A stretch of DNA of 64,000 bases, taken from positions 50,684,440 through 50,748,439 of the forward strand of contig OX485807.1 of assembly GCA_950295325.1 (NCBI GenBank), read 5' to 3'. This DNA comes from Polytrichum commune. Lineage: Eukaryota > Streptophyta > Polytrichopsida > Polytrichales > Polytrichaceae. Of this stretch, positions 1-12,378 are shown one piece after another (the stretch's first letter is position 1; each line of letters starts with the position of its first letter). The notes under the pieces were generated by a model, which was not told the origin of the DNA, searched no databases, and was given only the letters and a program-made list of their open reading frames with translations. Made by a program: the position numbers and the translations under genes.

Positions 1-3000
1 GAAGCAAGAAGCTCCCTTGCAAAGCCTTGGTAATTTCTGCCTGTTGATACAAACTGTGACGGTTAGTTGTGGTTAATATCATTGAAACATATATGAAATT
101 GCCCTTCACTAGACAATATCAGAAACAGAGGAGGTATAGTTAATAGACCTGCCAGGACAGGACCGCACAATAAATTAACTAATACAGGATGGAACTAACC
201 CAAGGGCCACTTTACACTATCGCCAAGGCCTGTAGCCGTGAAATTGTGAGGCCCCTTGGAACTCAATCCATGGAATGTTGAAATTAAATTCTGTGTGATT
301 ATAAGCCTAAAGTTTAGTGCAAAGACACAAACAACCAAGCTCTCAACTGAATGTGACTTCATCGTCATCCTAGTCATGTGGGCACTTCTATACAGTAAGT
401 TCTAGTAAATCAAAGGTTGTGAAATTTTGTAAGTGTCATGGTCTCCCAGTTTTATGTTAGACCCACCTCTTTGAGGTGGGCTTGACACAAAATATAGTAG
501 ACTACGAAACAATATCCATGTAGGTTCTTCATTCATTCCAACTTCCTCAGTCCCTTAGGCACTCAAGCTCTAGTGTAAAGTGCCCCTAAGGTGGTCTCCT
601 GAAAGAAATGAAAAGTGCATGCATTCATTTCAGTCCTGCCCCATAATCTTCTGATCTTCAGTACAAGCAGATATGAAGCTTACCTATCCAGTACATCTTG
701 TAATTAAAGTAAGCATGCCTTAAATGCACACTTAAAGCTCTGCACCCACTTATCCTAGGATGCGAAACACGCAATTAGTGCGAGATGATTGAATTCGTGT
801 CCCGTAGCCATTTGCCTCATAATTTTCGGAGCTCACATGAATATCAAATTCATCAAAGTGAAGATTCTTGAGCTCATTAAATGATCCCATAGGTGCCCCT
901 AAATATATTGACTATTGAACCTATAACAGTTTACACATATTGAGCATGTAGTCCAATCACCTATAAACACATGTCATTTTTTTTAGTGTCCATTCTTAGA
1001 TCAACACCTAACAACATACCACTTAAACATAGTTGTCCGATGAAATTATATAGGATATAGGGTTTTTGCAAGTACCTCTTCTTCAGGGGATTTCGCATGA
1101 GGCTCAACAGTAGGTATCCAAGGCTCCTCTGCATCCAACAACGCTTCAATAGCACGTGCAGGTGCTCTCAACTGATTATGACTTGGCGGACGAATGCCTT
1201 TAGGAACTTCCACCAGTGCTCGAATAGGTGATTTTAATCCTGGTTTTGTATAATTCACCTGTGCATCATTGTGAAAGGTCTCTGAAGCAATTTCAACCTG
1301 GATCCAGGAACAAACTATAATAAATTTTTCAACTAAGTTTGCTCAATCATTACAAGGCTTATATTCCAGATCAATGTAATGGACACCAACAACCTCAACA
1401 ATTTGACAACATACATAACAAAAAGCGTTTATACGTGTTGAGTTATTCTTTCAACTCAGTGGGAGTTTGTATCAAGAGTTGGTCCCCTATGATACTTCAT
1501 TGGTTGTTTAGCATGCAATATCGATAACTTATATCCACTTGTGATGGTGCGCGCTTGGAGCCAGTGTTTGAATCTGAATGAAGAGCAACCTATTCTGGTT
1601 CATTGAGCGTCAAACACATTTAAGCACCTCTTGGCATGCCACAATGAGTTTAACCCTTAATGGACCAATGTGGAATGTTCTTTGTTCAAACCTCCACACT
1701 ACCTCCCTGCATGCACCACAAACTTACCCAACAAGGAAGATATTCTATGCAAAATAACCAACTTCCAACAAAAATTCATCTTGAGTTAGAAGAGAACTCT
1801 AATAAACCACAAATGAGAGAATCAACAGGTGATATGCAGAAGACAGAATGGAGTATGACAGAGAGGACCAGCACATATGATAAAAGAAATTTACAGATGC
1901 AACAGTGATGAACTTGATAACTATATAGAGTTGGCCATACATTCTGAAGGCTGTCAATGTGCACAATAATAATAGTGATGTCATCAGTGCGGGTTTCGTA
2001 TTGCAACCATAGTCGGTATGATTCGGCAACAATTGCAGCGCATGCATCCTTTGGATCCTCATACTTTGCGACCTGTTGAGCAAACAAATAAAAACCAACT
2101 GAGATTTAGCACACTCTGCAGTTATTGCTTCTCAAACCTTGGCATTGCTTCTGAGACACAACCAATTAGGGCTACTAGGATTACATGATGTTAGACGAAG
2201 GCACACAACAGGGGAAACAATATGCAGGAGAGGTCTAAGTTGCAATTTCAGGACCAACGTGTGGAACACTTACCATTCCACTTTCAAAAATGTCCAGAAT
2301 GAACACTTACAATCAGATCATTAAGGTTCCAAATTCTCAATTGCCAGCCCTATCATCTCTGACATTGCTTGCATATACACATACACCTGGTGCACTTGGT
2401 ATGTATACACCTGATGTCTTACTTAAGACAGATGCTTATGTCAGAATAATTAATACCAAGCAATTATGAGTGTAAGCGAAGGACCTCCAAAAATTGTCAT
2501 CCAACTTAAACTTGATATTCTTTCTTGAGAAGGAGGTGACTACTGTACACAAGGTCTGAACTCAACTTCTATATTTTGCAACTCCGTATACTGTTATCTT
2601 GGCTAAACCCTGTGCTATTCAGACTTCATAAGCTATACAAGTAGTCCTTAAACCCTCAAATGCCCTCACAGAACCCCTTAAACTACCGAACACTCAGAAA
2701 CCCCTAAAATACCAATTCCTGAGCTCAGAATATATTAACCATTCTAGGTTTAATACTTAGCACAATTAAGAGGGCTCATGCGATCACTAAGAAGGAAGAG
2801 AAGCATCACTTTGACCCTCTTCTAACTTTTGCATCTCAACTCCGATTCTGAAACTTGAAATGGCAATCTTTGTGATCTGCAATTGCTAACCAGATGAGAC
2901 AATTCCTGATCCGACCCATCAGCAGAGCATATGAAATGCTCTGTTGAGTTGAATTTGTGATGACCTAGGTAGCACACTGTGCTAGTGGAGAGACATCATT

Positions 3001-4864
3001 TGATACCAGGGAAGAAGAAAGTGGAGCAAATGCACCATGTCCACTATATGCGTTGAGAATATATTAACTATTCTAAGTTCATTCAATAGTTAACAAAATT
3101 GGGAGGGCCTATGCTGTCACTTGAAGAGAAAGAGAATAAGAAGCATCACTTTGACCTCTTATAACTGTTGCATCTGAACTCCAATAATACTGAGACTTGA
3201 AATGGAAATTTGCATGATTCATCACAATAGCTAACCAGATGAGACAATTCCTACTCCGACCCACCCAGCCAACCAAACCAAAACTGTCTATAGAGTTGGA
3301 AAAATACCTCACTTGCATTTCACATGCTCTGTTGAATTTTGTAGTGGCCTAAGTAGCATTCTGCGCATTTTGATAGCAGGGAAGAAGAAGAAAGTGGGGG
3401 AAGAAGCAAACGCACCATGTCCACAACCGCTTGACTGTTGAGAAACTCAAACACTCCATCACTCGCAATGACAAAGAATGGATGATTCGAGGTAAGCTCC
3501 ATGGCCAGAATCTCTGGCACAGCAAAAACACCAATATCCTCTGCAGCAGCATCACCTATACTTCTCGTGAATGCAGTCCCAGGGAACATGCCATCCTGAA
3601 CCCATAGTCTTGGCGGATCACCGTCATCATCATCTTCACCACCCCAGCACTCGATAGTGGGATCCTTCAACCCCTCCAACTGATCCAGGGTCAAAATCCT
3701 TGCACCACATTCCTTCACCCTCTCACATTCATCTTTCCTGAATGGGGTTTGGTCGGTGGACAAATCAACCGCCACAAGGTTACCCCCTCTTCTCTCTGCA
3801 ATCACAGCTCTAGAGTCTCCCACATTGGCCACATACAACATTCTTCCCCTCACAAGAACCGTGATGGCAGTTGTTCCACTCATTGTATCATCAACCCCAG
3901 TGAGATGATGCAGTTCAGTGTTAGTGGTCAGAAATGCATCATGGTAAGCATGTATAGCGTCATTCCGGAACTGTGGATTTCGCAACAAATTCTCACATAA
4001 CTGTTTCTTGGCAAACTGAGAGCATTGTGACCCAAACTCACCATGTCCATCAAACACACCGAAGAAATGGTCATTCGGATTCTCCCCGAACAGAGTGTGT
4101 GCACAGAAACTGTCTTGGTTGGCTTTGTCCAAAGCTTCTGGGTAGTAACCCCTTTGGGTTAAGTATGAGAATCGAAGTTCGAAATTCCCCTGAGGGACTT
4201 TCACAATCTTGGTTCCACTTGCCGGCAGGTACTGATCCGAAATTCTCGAAAGACGTGAGATTCCCATGTCTGGTTCAAGATCCAGAGAGTCCAACAATGT
4301 GTCCTGATATTGTTGATGTTGTTGATGATCATAACCCTTTCGGCCTGCTGCAAAGTCATGTGGAGTACCATACTTCGAAGTTTTCCCTCCTTCCCCCTTA
4401 ACCTTGGGAAGAATGTAACTCAACACCCTTGTCTTCGGTGTCCCACTCTCCGACCTTGTTTTCGGTGTCCCGGACTTGGACTTTGCCTTCGGTTTGATCT
4501 TCGGTGTGCCACTTTCAGATTTCAGCTTCGGTGTGCCTGCCTCCGACCGTAGCTTCGGAGTGCCTTGATGTGAGTTTGCCCTGCTGTCTGCCCTTCCACC
4601 CGGAATGCAAAGTGGTAAACCTGCTAAACCCTCTGAGAACGCATCATCATCGCTGTCCGATGTCATCACATCTTGCTCGGCCTCATCGTCCACACCATTT
4701 TGATGTAGGAGTTGATGTTGATGATGATGGTCAACCTTCGGAGAGAAGCTTTGTTTCTGCACTAAGCCATCCCCCTTCAATACCACCTGCTGCTGCTCAT
4801 GCTGATGAAGCTCCTCCTCGAACCCCGCACTCCCACCACTCCTCTTCCCATGCACACATCCCAT
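1..4864 (-). CDS. PP2C / cyclic-nucleotide-binding / kinase fusion protein, 5' part (3' end outside the window)
   Basis: Exons read 3416-4864, 1941-2072, 1076-1297 and 1-40 (partial); each junction has GT-AG ends and phase 0. The first 601 codons are visible. I chose the start at 4864 because it gives MGCVHGK, an N-myristoylation-like start typical of this family; an in-frame TTG ten codons upstream is the only longer option. Residues 101-145 carry five GTPK repeats and look disordered. The Mg/Mn-dependent phosphatase domain spans about 225-525: NQDSF, VFDGHGEFG (270-278), SGTTA, VGDSRAV (348-354), TRSIGD (433-438), IASDGVFEF (466-474) and DDIT in exon 2. Exon 3 holds the linker with RAIEALL and SPEEE, and exon 4 starts AEITKALQGSF, matching the lead-in to the cyclic-nucleotide-binding domains of Arabidopsis At2g20050-type proteins. 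Those domains and the kinase-like domain should follow beyond base 1. Family function is inferred to be signalling; the substrate is unknown. Confidence 0.9.
204..586. mobile_element. Tourist-like MITE, family GGGCCACTTTACACT, copy 1 (PP2C gene intron 3)
   Basis: The left end reads GGGCCACTTTACACTA and the right end is its inverted copy with one extra G. The flanking triplets are CAA on the left and TAA on the right, a one-mismatch version of the 3-bp TAA/TTA duplication made by PIF/Harbinger elements. The copy at 28178-28710 shares the ends and parts of the interior. It contains a small perfect hairpin of CCACCTC arms near 470. No coding capacity is seen. Confidence 0.75.
820..1035 (+). repeat. 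Dispersed repeat family B, copy 1
   Basis: This stretch of the PP2C intron matches, with many substitutions, segments at 8340-8625, 14100-14240 and 24580-24760 on the same strand, and at 12040-12180, 39930-40190 and 62745-62990 on the opposite strand. Shared landmarks are GAGCATGTAGTCCAAT, AAACACATGTC and CACCTAACCACATACCACTC. Element class is unknown; ends were not resolved. Confidence 0.65.
1490..1778. mobile_element. Foldback MITE family C, copy 1 (PP2C gene intron 2)
   Basis: The two halves are diverged inverted copies; the right half contains a stretch around CCTGCATGCACCACAAAC and the left half its complement. Two relatives lie in SPAG6 introns at 42447-42772 and 47380-47610. Ends are approximate and no target duplication was found. 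Confidence 0.55.
2727..3440. repeat. Tandem duplication covering an exon-intron border of the PP2C gene
   Basis: The segment at about 2727-3050 is a diverged copy of about 3055-3440. Shared landmarks are GAATATATTAAC, AGAAGCATCACTTTGACC, AACCAGATGAGACAATTCCT and GAAGAAGAAAGTGG. The right copy includes the last 25 bases of exon 1 and the active donor at 3415/3416. The left copy carries the matching donor-like sequence near 3036 as a relic inside the intron. Confidence 0.75.
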
Positions 4865-6134
4865 GGTTTGATTTGGTTGAAGTAACAATGCCAAAGGCTC
4901 ACTAATCTCGATAATGACAACACCCTCTTTTCCCCATTAATTTTTGTATGTTGCCAACAGGCTCCCCCCCTCGCACTACTACAATAACCTCCTGTGGGCC
5001 TTAGTTTCAATTCTGGCCCAGGTGGGCGCCATAGTTATCCGAAACACACAACAACATACATACACTAGAACCAAAACCGAAACAATTAGCCAAGATCAGC
5101 CGCAACAACATTGTTGCGACTCATCCTGGTGCTCATTCCAAGCTCCAGAGTGCCGCACACGAAGCCAAACCCAAACTCTTCACTCTGCAAATTCTTACCA
5201 CCTCTCCAACTTCTTCAACTTCCAAAACCTCTTGCAAAACCTCCGATGACATAACATCAACTACATCACCAAAGACATGCAAACTCTCATCATCACATGC
5301 CCACTTGCCCCCCATTTGGCACATCCAACACGACCCAGTTTTCTACTAAACCCCTAAACCCCCCCAAACACTCATTCAAACTTTCATCATCATCACAAGC
5401 CCACTTGTCCCCATGCTCGTCTCATCTCCTCTCCTCTCCTCTCCGAAACACCATCTTCCTTCTCCGAAACCTCCGAAACTTCAAACGAACGAACGAACCC
5501 ACCTCAGGCCAAGAGGTTAAGTATAAAGTTCGATTGCAAGTTATTAGCCCACTTGCCACATGATCCAGATTCCAGAAGCTGTGATGAGTCTATTCCAATA
5601 CCACCATTAATGCTGGCAAGCAGCCCACATGATCCTGAGTACTCCTACTTTGGTGCGTGAATTGTTGAAGGAGGAGCCTGGCAGGGGGAAACTTTCTACA
5701 AGAATTAAAGAGCTAGTGTGGTGTGGGCCCCTTGGAGAGTCTGGCGATGAGCAAGGGGAAATTTTAACTATCTAGCAGCAGCGAGCCAGGAGAGTGGCTG
5801 GCGGCCCGCCGGCGGCTTGCGGCTGCCCGAGTTAGCGGCGAGGTTGGATAGATGGATCCGCACAACTGGTAGGTAGGTAGCTAGGTAGCTAGGTAGGTCG
5901 ATGAATCCGGTAGGTGGATATGACATTTCATCCTGGCCGCACGATCTTGAAGCGGACGAGCGGTTTGGATCGAGACAAGCAGACCGAGCTCCGTCCCATC
6001 CTCTTTCTCCACAAAGTCGAATGTCTGTTTTTTCAGGATTGGTGTACTTTGATGTTCTTCAGGCTTGTGTGGGGGAAGAGTCCTTTTTGACTTTCTCAAA
6101 TAGCAAGTAATTGAATAGTAGGAGGAGGATAGTA
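4865..6134. other. Upstream region of the PP2C gene, no other gene seen
   Basis: This interval should hold the promoter and 5' leader of the minus-strand PP2C gene. It is pyrimidine-rich on the plus strand between 5290 and 5470, including a CTCCTCTC run near 5425-5445. Open frames here are low-complexity and I do not accept them as genes. No TATA box can be assigned with confidence. Confidence 0.5.
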
Positions 6135-6846
6135 CAGTCCACCCTCTATAAATGTTACACCTATAAGTGTTAACCCTCTCTAAATGTTAACTTTCTTCTA
6201 TTCCCCACATATTGCACACTATAAATGTTAAACATGTTAACTGTTAACAAAATGTTATTCCCTTCTTTGTAAATTTGACTTTATAAATGTTAACGAATGA
6301 AATACAACCATAATATGGATGATAAAAACTACACATCCAGTTACATTCCTCTCTCTCTCACCATGTGTTAGGGCGATATGTGCAATACGAATTAGACTTT
6401 GATTTGAACAATCCATATGAGGTCACCGAAGAGGATGTATGGGATGTTTTAGGCTCTATTGGTGGGATTTCTAATGTCTCAGATGATGATTGTGAGGGAG
6501 AGGAGTGTGAGAATCACGTTCATGTGATGTGTCCAAGTATGTGTGTTTGTTGGTGCAGATTGAGAAATATTTGCAAGTTGTGCATGCAGATGAATCTCAC
6601 CAAAGAACCATTGATTCATACTTCACCCGTGATTTGTAAACTTGATATTGAATAAAGTTTTGATTGGGTTTGCAATTTTATGAATGGTATTCTCTCACAA
6701 GGACTCTTCACAATTGCTTATATTTATAAATGTTAAGATTTGTATATTGCTCAAAAAAGTGATTTTATAATTGTTAATTGTTAACACCTCTATAAATGTT
6801 AACTTTGATCCACTCCGGAGGGTTAACATTTATAGAGGGTAGACTG
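6135..6846 (+). mobile_element. Pogo/Emigrant-like element with intact ends and internal deletion
   Basis: The left end CAGTCCACCCTCTATAAATG is matched by an inverted CAGTCTACCCTCTATAAATG on the right, and both sides are flanked by TA (6133-6134 and 6847-6848). Several further copies of the TATAAATGTTAAC motif sit just inside each end, as expected for transposase-binding repeats. At about 712 bp it is too short for a full transposase but keeps a coding scrap at 6553-6642. Pogo-type elements of the Tc1/mariner superfamily duplicate TA and often start CAGT; plant Emigrant/Lemi1 ends are similar. Confidence 0.85.
6553..6642 (+). pseudogene. C-terminal remnant of a pogo-like transposase
   Basis: In the frame around 6555-6642 the sequence reads VQIEKYLQVVHADE followed by HQRTIDSYFTRDL and a stop. 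This resembles the extreme C-terminus of plant pogo-type transposases. An open frame in another phase (6365-6655) overlaps it and is probably incidental. The catalytic DDE region is gone, so the fragment cannot act alone. The match is from memory of the family, not an alignment. Confidence 0.55.
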
Positions 6847-6848
6847 TA

Positions 6849-7091
6849 GAGAGAGGGAATTATCGCATGGGATACGAGCATACCTCTCATCCATCCAACG
6901 TAAAAACTTGACCCCCTTATAGGTTTGTGGCCAATTCATTTCAACTGAATTCGACGAGACCAATTGTGGGTTGTTAGAGTTAATTCTTTTAATGAGTCAA
7001 TTTTAAATGGCACCATCTGGGTTGCATACTATTTCATGGTTTTTACCTCAGATGAATGAGAGGTACGTTTGTAACAATGACGCCCTCTCTC
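6849..7091. mobile_element. Mutator-like MITE family A, copy 1
   Basis: The left end contains GAATTATCGCAT and TACCTCTCATCCATCC; the right end is the inverted counterpart. It abuts the pogo-like element directly on its left. Interior bases are shared with the copy at 7935-8187 (GGTTGCAT, GCCAATTCAT-like). No clear target duplication remains at this copy. Confidence 0.75.
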
Positions 7092-7934
7092 GTAGGAGGA
7101 TCATGTTGTATAGAGCTACTTAACACCTTCTGCAATCAACACCGAAGGGATGTTTAGTCCCTAAATGTTTTTGGAGCCCAATTTGGGCTTTTCTTCAGCA
7201 TTGTACAAAGTGAATATAGATTATGACATGATGTGATTGAGTCACTTAGCTTATTACAGGACCTATCCTAGGTTACACAATGAAAAAGGTAATACGAAAC
7301 CAATGTCGACTTACAAGATGAGAGAAGAACTTGCATACCCAAGTCATCTATTAGGTCACCATGCACATACAGTACTGTCCTAATACCACAACATCACACA
7401 ACATGCGACAGCATCTTCTGTGAGCCCGGGAATAACACACTAAGCTCCATGGCACCGTAAGATCCGGCAACATTGAAACCCGGGAATGAAACATTGAGAT
7501 CCTTGACATACCAAAGCTTTCGATCTGAATCAGAGAAGTCAACGAGGGCCATAGCTCAAACATTGTAGAGCATGAAGGGCGTTACCCAATGTTAGACAAG
7601 AGAAACAAGACCCCACCTGGTGGTGGCATGTATTATGACCGTACTCTAATACTGTTTGCTAGTTCCTTTAATTACCATGCATGCATCGATCCCTGCCTCT
7701 TCGCCACCGTCATGTGATGGCCTTTTCTGTCACTGTGTGGAGAATTTTGACATTCTGAAAAAGTGATTGCTTTCTAGATAGGAAGACAATATTATTATAT
7801 ACAGGCCTCGCGCTTTCTGGGTTTCATCGGTCACTGCATGCACGCACCACAACACACCGACACACAAAAGAGAATGGAGAGTCCAGCTGATGAATTCTTA
7901 ACGGAATACCTAACAAAGCACAGGAGAAAGTTAC

Positions 7935-8187
7935 AGGGAGGAATGGAATTATCGTATACGAGCGTACCTCTCATCCATTCAAATATAAAAAGCTTTGAAC
8001 CCCCCCCCCCTTTGAAACCTTCATGGCTTTGTTGCCGATTCATCTTAGATGATCTTGAGTACACTAGTTCGAGGTCTTTGAAAGTTGATTCCATTGTCAA
8101 GTCAACAAAAAAGTAATCTTTGGGTTGCATGGTTTTTATGTTGGATGGATGGGAAGAAAGTTTGTATTCAATCATTCGATCTCTTCC
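7935..8187. mobile_element. Mutator-like MITE family A, copy 2
   Basis: The left end has GAATTATCGTATACGAG and ACCTCTCATCCATTC; the inverted right end is more diverged (TTGGATGGATGG). The interior has TTGTTGCCGATTCATC, shared in inverted orientation with copy 4. A run of about twelve C bases near 7999-8010 interrupts it. Confidence 0.7.
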
Positions 8188-10813
8188 GCCTACCAGGGGG
8201 AGGCTGATAATGCGGAGACGCATTGTACATCTTGATGGTTTCTATTCCTAGTCGGATTAACCCCTCACATGGGGTTAGAGACCCCGATTTAGTGTAAGTA
8301 TGTGGGGTTTTAAATCGATATGAAACATATTTAGCTTTGCCCCCACTTCTTGTAGGATATGAATACACGGTTATTGCAAGATGATTAACAAATCCAATTT
8401 GTGTATGTGAGTCATAATTCTCATGATTCGTTATCAAAGTGATTTTTTATTTTTTATCTGATGATTATATAGGTTCCCCCAATTATGTTGCCTATTGAGC
8501 TTAATTTGGTTGACAAAATCTGAGCACGTAGTCCACGCTCTTCTAAACACATGTCTCTTTAGTGTATGTTCATAGATCCACACCTAGCCACCCACCACTC
8601 AAATACAAGGGTCCATTCAAGACGAGTGCCCTAACTAGCCAATTTCAAGGGACTCAACTTAAATGTATAAACAATCAACTTGGGAGGTGCATGTGTTTAC
8701 CCTCCCTCTATGATAGGTATTCAGACCCAAATCCACAAGTTGATGAAGTGTTGGAAACAAGATTGGGCCAATATAGATGAATGCATTGCAAGGAAGGCAC
8801 AACTATTAGTATTGTGACCTAATTCCTGTTTTATGGGATCTTGTGGACACATACTATATGCTAAATACTTTTTAAATTAAAAAACAAAACAAAAATGGAA
8901 CGCACATCACAATTAAATTAGACATGTCTTATTCATCCGTTGGTGTATTCAAATTTTACTCTTGGGTGAGAATAGTTTAATAGTTTAGAATTATTTTAAG
9001 GATTAATATGACGGCTCATTGGGGGCATAGTCAAAAAGTCAATATGCAACATTGCTCAACACTAGCCACTTTAGGCACACCTATGCAACCACACTTAAGA
9101 AGACCATATGTCTGCTCTTTGACAACTTGTCACAAATTAGAAGGCATCTTAATCTCATCAATATGACGTTGGATTTATTCGGAGAAAATGTGTTGATTAA
9201 TTGGTCCCCCCCCCCTCCATTGCAGTTATTGCACATTAGAGGAGGCCAAACCTCCTACAAGTAACCATAATAAACTCTTCTACCTTATTTGCGCATGTCA
9301 AGGCACATCCAATATGTAGGACACCATGTTGTACACAAGTGAAGCTCCAATCTTACTATGGCCATGGACTTTGTCAATTTAACACTTTACGCTTCCGTGA
9401 ACTATATATATATAGAGGGCATTATAAGCAAGTGTGGCATGGCACTTGTGGACCCACACTCTCACGATCATGTGCTTTGGGTCATACCATAAGTAGGTTA
9501 CTCAAAAGCACCTCGTCCCGGACCAAAAAGGTGGGGCATGACCTAGTTGGGTAGCACAAACTTTGGGCAACCCTATTTGAACATAATGTATTATTGATAT
9601 TGTGACTTAATTCTCTCATTAGAGATTGAGATATGATCCATATACTTTGAGTCACACAGATCAAGTATCCACTTTTGAAAGCTAACTTAATCCAACAAGA
9701 TCATCAACACGTGAATTTTCTAAAAAAAAATCTTGATGACATGATTCATTTAAGTGTCAAGTATAGGTGTGGCTACCATATCAATTTTCAATATCAGTAT
9801 TGGTATCAATAAACCTATTGAACATGTGGATATCGGGTTGGTGTCACAAAATTGGATACTTGTTTTCTATCCAAGTCATTTATTTAGGTCAATAAGGTAT
9901 CATCATAATACAATCATACGATATTAGGACAATTTGACCTAGTTACCAAGGTTTTTTCATGGTTTTGCCTTTAAAGGGGCGAGTTCCAACTCCTCTACAA
10001 GGGATTCAACAATCATTGCCTCACAATCTTTTCCCAAATAGAATCTTAGCTTCAACTATTTTTGTGTAAAGCCTCGTGTATGTAAGATATTATTCTTGAT
10101 CGTGAGACCCACAATGGGCCCACACTTTATAAAACTCATATAGAGTGAATGTGTTGATACATATAATGAGACTACAATCTTTCTTCTATTTAGTATGGGC
10201 TCCATTATTCCAAAACTTTTGCATCAATTTAGCTATCTTGATTTAATGTGACCTACACACTATATTAAAATGCCACAATTTTGTGAAATTAGTATGCAAG
10301 ACATTACATTTTCACAATTTAATGTGAGTTGGAGCTTGCAAGCACACAATTAACTACCAAAAATATCTAAAGCACATTATTCATGTCAAGTAGTGGTGGC
10401 CTCAAGACATGACAAGGCGTCTTTATATTTTCACAAATATTGTGCACTTTGAGATTAGGGCTAACCATTTGTAAGGAGTGATGACTTGTGTAAGGAGTGG
10501 TGGCTAAACATTAGTGACAAAAGCCCACACAAATCGCAATTACCCATGCCGACAACAATTACTATGTTGCACCACTTTATCCCACAAAAAACTCCAATTA
10601 TAGTGGGCCACCTTGGTATGAAAGCACATTATTTAGCAACCCACGCTAAATAGAAGAAAGAGTGTACTCCCTTTTAAAAGAATGTTACCCCAAGTTAGCA
10701 CCCCTTTGTTAGTGTTGGTGTACAATGTGATCACGCTCTTACTAGATCGCTTAATTGTGTGTGATGGATTTTTATTTTATTTTCTCTTTTCCAATGACAA
10801 TCATCATAACAAG
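8188..10813. other. Intergenic, no gene seen
   Basis: Holds a family B repeat segment at 8340-8625, a short C homopolymer near 9207-9215 and otherwise unstructured AT-rich sequence. Open frames here are short, lack homology I can recognise and do not extend across plausible splice sites. Confidence 0.5.
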
Positions 10814-11027
10814 AGGAGATATAGAGAATTATCGCATATGAGCTTACCTCTCATTCATCCAACATCAAAAACTATGGAATAATACGCGACTCATATGTTA
10901 TTATGTTTAGTCGATGTAACACCCTAGTTCAAATCATTTGAGATTGAATCAGTAACAAACCTATAAGGGATCAGGTTTTGATGTTGGATGGATGAGAGGT
11001 ACACTCATATTCGATAATTCCCTCCCT
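10814..11027. mobile_element. Mutator-like MITE family A, copy 3, with 10-bp target duplication
   Basis: This copy is flanked by perfect 10-bp repeats TCATAACAAG (10804-10813 and 11028-11037), the best evidence for the family's mechanism, since Mutator-like elements make 9-11 bp duplications. The inverted ends contain GAATTATCG and ACCTCTCATYCATCCAACATC. Length 214 bp, non-coding. Confidence 0.85.
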
Positions 11028-11142
11028 TCATAACAAGTAACAATAGGTGCCAAAGTCAAACTGTGACAAATCTCATAATCAAGACACCAAACTAAACAAG
11101 GGGGGGTTACAAACACCATGAAGGCCCCAGAGAAGTCACTAA

Positions 11143-11264
11143 GGGTGAGTTTCCATGTAGGTTGGTCACCCACTAGATTTTAGTGGAAATATAGATTCCA
11201 CCTGGTGGCATCTACTTTTCCACTAGAATCTAGTGGACGGACCGGCCTACATAAAAACTCACCC
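11143..11264. mobile_element. Tourist-like MITE, 122 bp, nearly all inverted repeat
   Basis: The ends are GGGTGAGTTTCCATGTAGG on the left and an inverted GGGTGAGTTTTTATGTAGG on the right, with arms extending about 44 bases each to CTAGATTTTAGTGG. TAA lies on both sides (11140-11142 and 11265-11267). The end sequence and TAA duplication fit Tourist/PIF-Harbinger MITEs. Confidence 0.88.
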
Positions 11265-12378
11265 TAAATATACTATAAGGGAAAATCATAGACATACACT
11301 TTACTAGGCATGTAGTTATAGATCAAAGCTTCCAAGTTAGTACCTACCTATGTTTTGTTGCCGAGTCAGCAACCACAGTGTTAAACATTTTTTAACACTA
11401 TGTTTTTAACACATTTTTTAACGTTAACGATTTTTGTTCACACATAGCTATTACAATTTTCTAACACTTCAAAAGGCTGACCCAAAAAAACTCATCATTG
11501 GATATATGTTATATGTCAAAGGCTCCCGTCTCTTATATGTTGGGCCGAGGTTTGCAATGCGCGACCCAAGGCGGACGCGCGTCGTAGATGAGGAAATAGG
11601 GTTATCATGCCCAGTGGGCATAATACCAAGGGTGGGTCGAACGGGCATTTCAATCACGCTGATCTCATAAGGACCAACGTTTCTTCTCTCTCCCCCCTCT
11701 CTCTTATATGTCAAAAAGTTTTGACATCTCACAAGACATTTAGACACTTTTGTCACTTGAAGACGTTGGGTCAACTTCACTCTTTCACTCTATGGTAAAT
11801 GCCAAGATTTGTGGTTACGATGATATTCTCAAGTAATCACTTTTAAGCCCATTTGGAAGTGATTAAAGAAAACTTTAGTCGTATAGATGCAATCATCTGA
11901 TGGCCCAACACTACACAACTCCTCTATTGCAATGAACTGAAAAGATCATTGGAAGCATGAAATTGTTACACATCTTAGAATGTGCAATGCCCACATGTCC
12001 TAAATGGAATAATAGGATAAAGTATGTGGGGGTTGTTACTCTTCTTATACATACGCCTATATTTAAGTGGTATATGATAAGGCTTGTAGTTTATAATGGA
12101 CACCAAAAGGATATGTATCGCAACGATATTAGACTACATGCTTAAAATGTAGACATTATTCTAGGTTTGAAAGTTACACAATTCACATGACCTATGTGAT
12201 CAGAATATTCAGTTCGGCCTCTTCTAACTTCTACATCTCAACTGCAATTGTAAACTCAAATTGACACTCCGTTATTTGCAATTGCTGACCAAATTACATA
12301 ACTTTCATTCCTATCCAACAAATCAAATTGTCCACGGAGTTGGATGTGCTCACAATAGGGCCACATACCTTCGATTTA

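Noticed and set aside
4865-4894. Longer start for the phosphatase at a TTG codon (4894)
   Set aside because: Non-AUG, and the AUG at 4864 gives the MGC start typical of the family.
4504-4905. Plus-strand open frame of 133 codons opposite the phosphatase N-terminus
   Set aside because: It is antisense to a well-supported exon and reflects the biased codons of the GTPK and His/Gln-rich region.
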